DNA of 64,000 nt from assembly GCA_002841495.1 (NCBI GenBank), contig PGZV01000003.1:205764-269763 (forward strand), read 5' to 3'. This document shows positions 62,201-64,000 of the stretch, in pieces (the first letter of the stretch is position 1; every line of letters begins with the position of its first letter). A program made the translations under genes and the position numbers. The notes under the pieces are model-generated. The model was given only the letters and a program-made list of their open reading frames with translations, had not been told where the DNA came from and did not search any database. This DNA is from Firmicutes bacterium HGW-Firmicutes-2 (GTDB lineage: Bacteria; Bacillota; Clostridia; Lachnospirales; Vallitaleaceae).

Positions 62201-62516
62201 ATATACGGGGGATTTTCTAGAGGACAATTCCTATGATGAATGGGTATCTTTATCCCAGGAATATTATAAAGCCATATATATTGAAGTTTCACACACTCTT
62301 TTACAACTATTATTAAAAAAGGATGCTCTAAAAGAGGCTGAATCAATTCTTGAAAAACACATGCGCATAGATCCCTACGATGAAAAAGCATGCGAACTGC
62401 TTTTAAGAGTATATCAACACACAGGACAAAATGCTCGAGCCAATTCATTTATGCGTCAATTTGAGAAACGTTTCAAGGCCGAAATGGGTGTGAAACCAAA
62501 CTTGAATAGTTTGTAA
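59262..62516 (+). CDS. Large MalT-like ATPase/TPR regulator with C-terminal SARP (OmpR-HTH plus BTAD) module
   Basis: A 1084-residue transcription factor. N-terminal STAND NTPase: Walker A TAPGGFGKTTA (41-50), Walker B YLVLDDFQN (about 130), a sensor-like SRVD, winged-helix region to about 360. Middle (about 370-830): TPR-like helical repeats for ligand or partner sensing. C-terminus: an OmpR-type winged helix (VTLFGNFSIQKG to SLRVALYELRKTL, about 848-925) and a BTAD domain (about 945-1080, VETDVEEFCRLYNTYK; DPYDEKACELLLRVYQHTG). ATG 59262 follows AGGTGA. SARP modules activate nearby genes; the divergent lipoprotein operon is the natural first candidate target. Confidence 0.88.
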   Translation: MQNTLLLKSKLIIPELPKKALYSERIKSLPINKKRAVIITAPGGFGKTTAVLLSLKKERQYIHWYRLEREDAFLPVFYSHVIETLFSGVDKTTLDCYRGLSGISNISEEYSLINALICQDAWEYFSDKQHFHYLVLDDFQNIVENPLISETVRYFIANMPIEIGMLVMSRVDTSIFTGKLALNKNITLINEDDLRFTRQETEKLLLNTYKIKSTTEELDRIHEFSEGWIAGLFMISHIDNPLPYQSNYGLEADYATEQTLFNHFFNEYLKGMDVDRLQILAEMSIFPDFSYNELDEILQVDNALEMLEWLEKSNMYIQKFMTQPVKYRFHSLFRRELEVYLKKIKSEAYIKTLYAKAAHYYEKNEDLRPAVQLYIAADQTNKALKIISIFGAQLFAKGQPEKIMYLVTEFPENIIKGDPYLLFFRGLMLLTTEIEEAYDCFKAALLMLRYQKDMSYLMNTFGMILVMSFQTNDFKYAKDVASYIPKFKVALSGGIPLKKLLISGFINTVADEKLILGNVLSKMMARMIIPEAIWDYSFLTIRALLFYRIGRLKSARKILDQILEHQVGLLSDQWRIIGLVGCYSTLMLMRDIEASKKLMTEFALLGEKYDSDFSRSFALEISAVIKYQTRDIVGAISDLEEEAAAYSRYGSPIFTSGAMILKYLWEAEIVPAQTLLEKAELEFANISKQYAGHGYYEFCQGMMGALYKAAGNYEKAEDFLLSSYNESFNKKARQHMSTIAMHLADLYYRINCTKLLKKYLNIWAKLSSKNDYVFFFGMDYFTLIRACALAVEKNLFPEHMRKIIGLYFGSVHSERMVKNSGIAVTDPNSFITACCESEEKVQKIIKVTLFGNFSIQKGEVIIENKEWKTRKISGILKYILAHSGKSISRETLSGVFWPDSDKKAAFTSLRVALYELRKTLDRFGMGFEDEYPLIIEEKNGFCISSKNLVETDVEEFCRLYNTYKSQTLPAEDLLTQMTDLYTGDFLEDNSYDEWVSLSQEYYKAIYIEVSHTLLQLLLKKDALKEAESILEKHMRIDPYDEKACELLLRVYQHTGQNARANSFMRQFEKRFKAEMGVKPNLNSL

Positions 62517-62519
62517 CAA

Positions 62520-62853
62520 AACTTTGATGCACCTTCAGCATGTAATCTGTTAGCATACTCTGCTGTAAGTAAAGCAATCTTACTTCTGATTACGAAAACT
62601 TCAGGGATTTTTTCGAGAGCCTCCATACCTATATTGAACATTTTATCATTTCACCGGAATCTAATTTCATACAAAGCAGATGTTCTTACAAAACCGGGTG
62701 CTGGTTTACAAATTTTCTAGCATTTTCGATAGGAACAACGTCATCCTCTACCATAGACTGTGCTAGACCATCAAAAACTTCTCCACACGGTTACCTTTTT
62801 GAAGTAAGCCCATCTACTTCTTTTAAAAATGTTGGTAAATTCACTTTTTTCAT
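62520..62853 (-). pseudogene. Broken gene of unrecognised family
   Basis: The minus strand opens with MKKVNLPTFLKEVDGLTSKR, then TAA, then PCGEVFDGLAQSMVEDDVVP, a shift of frame near KPAPGFVRTSALYEIRFR, TGA, and finally MFNIGMEALEKIPEVFVIRS continuing as KIALLTAEYANRLHAEGASK until it meets the end of the SARP-like gene. Two stops and a frame change over 110 codons show decay. I could not name the family. Confidence 0.62.
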
Positions 62854-62943
62854 CCTTCAATCTGTTTATTTTCCTCATTTCATCTTATAATACAAAATCA
62901 ACTTAATCTTTCAATATTTACTCAACGCATCGATATACTTTTT

Positions 62944-62995
62944 AAAGGTATCATTCTATACAAATGAACACCTTTTTATTCACAACAGATTCCTA
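62944..62995 (-). repeat. Dispersed repeat, copy C
   Basis: AAAGGTATCATTCTATACAA continuing to TGAACACCTTTTTATTCACAAC reproduces the hairpin and following bases of copy A (47621 onward) with a few changes; the hairpin ends in a T-run on the plus strand. It then diverges within the terminator of the dehydrogenase gene. Confidence 0.66.
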
Positions 62996-63009
62996 TTTCT
63001 TTAGACCAA

Positions 63010-63049
63010 TAAAAAACAGGCAAAAGAAACCTTCTCTCTTTTGCCTGTT
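63010..63049 (-). terminator. Terminator of the 2-hydroxyacid dehydrogenase gene
   Basis: AACAGGCAAAAG/CTTTTGCCTGTT (63015-63026 with 63038-63049), perfect 12-bp stem followed by TTTTTATTGG on the minus strand. Confidence 0.88.
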
Positions 63050-63073
63050 CAAATCTTTCAATTTTCACTTTAT

Positions 63074-63836
63074 TTAATTCAATCCATGATCCTTTAAAAA
63101 CAACTTAATATTATCAAGTACCTTTTCATTCAAGAGCAGGAAGGTCATGGGATGGACCTATAGAGGTATTGAACATTATTTTGTTATTTCCAAGTGATTC
63201 AAATTGTTCTTCATGAAATAAAATAACGTTCTTATTCAAACAGGAGCAAACAACATCAACCGTGCTTAATAGTTCTTTCAATGGAAGATATTTAATATTT
63301 CTTGCTTCTTCTTCCGGTTTACGGGTACGGCTATAATAATACAAATCTGCGCCCAGTGCCTGTAGTGCCACAGCCGTCATCTGTCCAGAAGTACCAAGGC
63401 CAACTATACCAACTTTTAAATCCGTAATCTCCATAGGAAGCGCTTTCCACTGCTTGTCACCAAAACCATGTAGGTATCTAACAAGTTCGCTAATTACATA
63501 TTCAACAACGCCCTGATCGCCATAATCCCTTATGCCATATACCGTAATATTTTTAGCATTGGCTGTAGGAATGTCCACATTGGCACTTTGTGCGGAATAT
63601 AAACTACAACACATGCCAATATATCGGATATTAGGACAAGCATCCAACACTTCCTTATCCATATAAGTCGTATAACTAAGAAGTACGGCATCTGCATCGC
63701 CAATTCGTTGAATGATTTCTAGGTTGTTCTTAGGCATATTATCAAACATGATGACTTCTTCTGCATAATCATATAGTTTTTGCTGTGCTGATGGCATCAA
63801 ACTAATGGGTTCAATTGCAACTAATTTTTTGAACAT
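63074..63836 (-). pseudogene. Internally deleted D-isomer-specific 2-hydroxyacid dehydrogenase
   Basis: Starts normally at ATG 63836 behind AGGAGG and has the N-terminal substrate lobe (CPNIRYIGMCCSLYSAQSANVD) and Rossmann domain VGIVGLGTSGQ up to IMFNTSIGPSHDLPALE, where TGA stops it at 236 residues. Family members need about 310-320. In the next frame EKVLDNIKLFLKDHGLN and a stop at 63074 form a normal-looking C-terminal helix, so about 70 codons, including the catalytic His region, were lost with a frame change. Confidence 0.72.
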
Positions 63837-63849
63837 CTTGATTTACCTC

Positions 63850-64000
63850 CTAAAAAACAATTGGTGATACAGCATTTTGTAGAACAGCTACCACACTCCA
63901 AGCGGCCACTTTGCTCGTTTTCGAATATATATTCAGTTCAGTTCTTATCTCTTCACCTTGAATCTCAATTTTGTATTCATCACCTTCAAACCCTGGTACT
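63850..64000 (-). CDS. 3' end of an unidentified gene (partial)
   Basis: The last 50 codons (VPGFEGDEYKIEIQGEEIRT then ELNIYSKTSKVAAWSVVAVLQ, NAVSPIVF, TAG at 63850-63852) run off the right edge. Ends 13 bp before the dehydrogenase ATG and probably shares its transcript. The tail is compatible with an NAD-dependent dehydrogenase or homoserine-dehydrogenase-like protein; not identifiable. Confidence 0.6.
   Translation of the reverse strand, partial: VPGFEGDEYKIEIQGEEIRTELNIYSKTSKVAAWSVVAVLQNAVSPIVF

Noticed and set aside
62456..62641. Intact 61-residue gene on the minus strand overlapping the SARP-like gene
   Set aside because: The last 20 codons are simply the reverse of the regulator's coding end; the rest belongs to a broken gene with stops and a frame change upstream.

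Overview
The window is AT-rich and has strong AGGAGG-type ribosome binding sites, sigma-A-like promoters with 17-bp spacers and many U-tailed hairpin terminators. Together with the gene content (BlaI/BlaR, LytTR regulators, Rnf subunits, GerMN/copper-amine-oxidase-type exported protein, lipoproteins, HTH-desulfoferrodoxin, GH130 remnant) this points to a low-GC Gram-positive anaerobe of the Clostridia. No rRNA, tRNA, CRISPR array or intact insertion sequence was seen. Almost all genes lie on the minus strand.

Layout. 1-1.7 kb: the 5' part of kduI and a LacI-type repressor with an operator at the kduI promoter (uronate/pectin catabolism). 2-7.7 kb: a diguanylate cyclase and two LytTR modules (serine hydrolase, LytTR-only regulator, DUF3021 membrane protein, LytTR response regulator, sensor kinase); two matching 21-bp-periodic direct repeat pairs precede the kinase and the cyclase genes. 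7.7-13.3 kb: a lipoprotein, an OmpR-type two-component system with a membrane diguanylate cyclase, and an exported GerMN protein. 13.6-16 kb: manC next to wrecked GH130 and alpha/alpha-toroid genes. 16-21.8 kb: a sulfur operon (MBL-rhodanese protein, SLC13 permease, two half-size YeeE/YedE transporters, SoxB-like hydrolase). 22-26.8 kb: RND exporter and adaptor. 27-34.6 kb: GTPase with a previously uncalled small membrane protein, an Fe-S protein, and a CheB-CheR-PAS / GGDEF-HD-GYP pair. 35-49.8 kb: many small regulator operons (HTH-desulfoferrodoxin fusion, MarR-nitroreductase, XRE-membrane protein, BlaI-BlaR, MarR-NmrA-reductase), plus gene debris (LigD phosphoesterase fragment, MalG/AraC fragments). 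50-54 kb: MscS-like channel and an isolated rnfCD pair. 54.5-59 kb: an operon of lipoproteins and membrane-anchored proteins of unknown role. 59.3-62.5 kb: a large plus-strand MalT/SARP-like regulator. The right end holds a broken gene, an internally deleted 2-hydroxyacid dehydrogenase and the 3' end of another gene.

The unit I find most worth following is the sulfur operon at 16-21.8 kb. Its last gene has the SoxB signature (HWEF in place of the 5'-nucleotidase NHEF, a C-terminal Arg, and DPYxQxGG), yet it is predicted to be cytoplasmic and has no SoxYZ partner in the window. Second come the LytTR circuit with its duplicated target sites, the HTH-superoxide-reductase-like fusion, and the LigD fragment bounded by 12-bp direct repeats. 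Functional names rest on motif recognition by eye; no database search was run.
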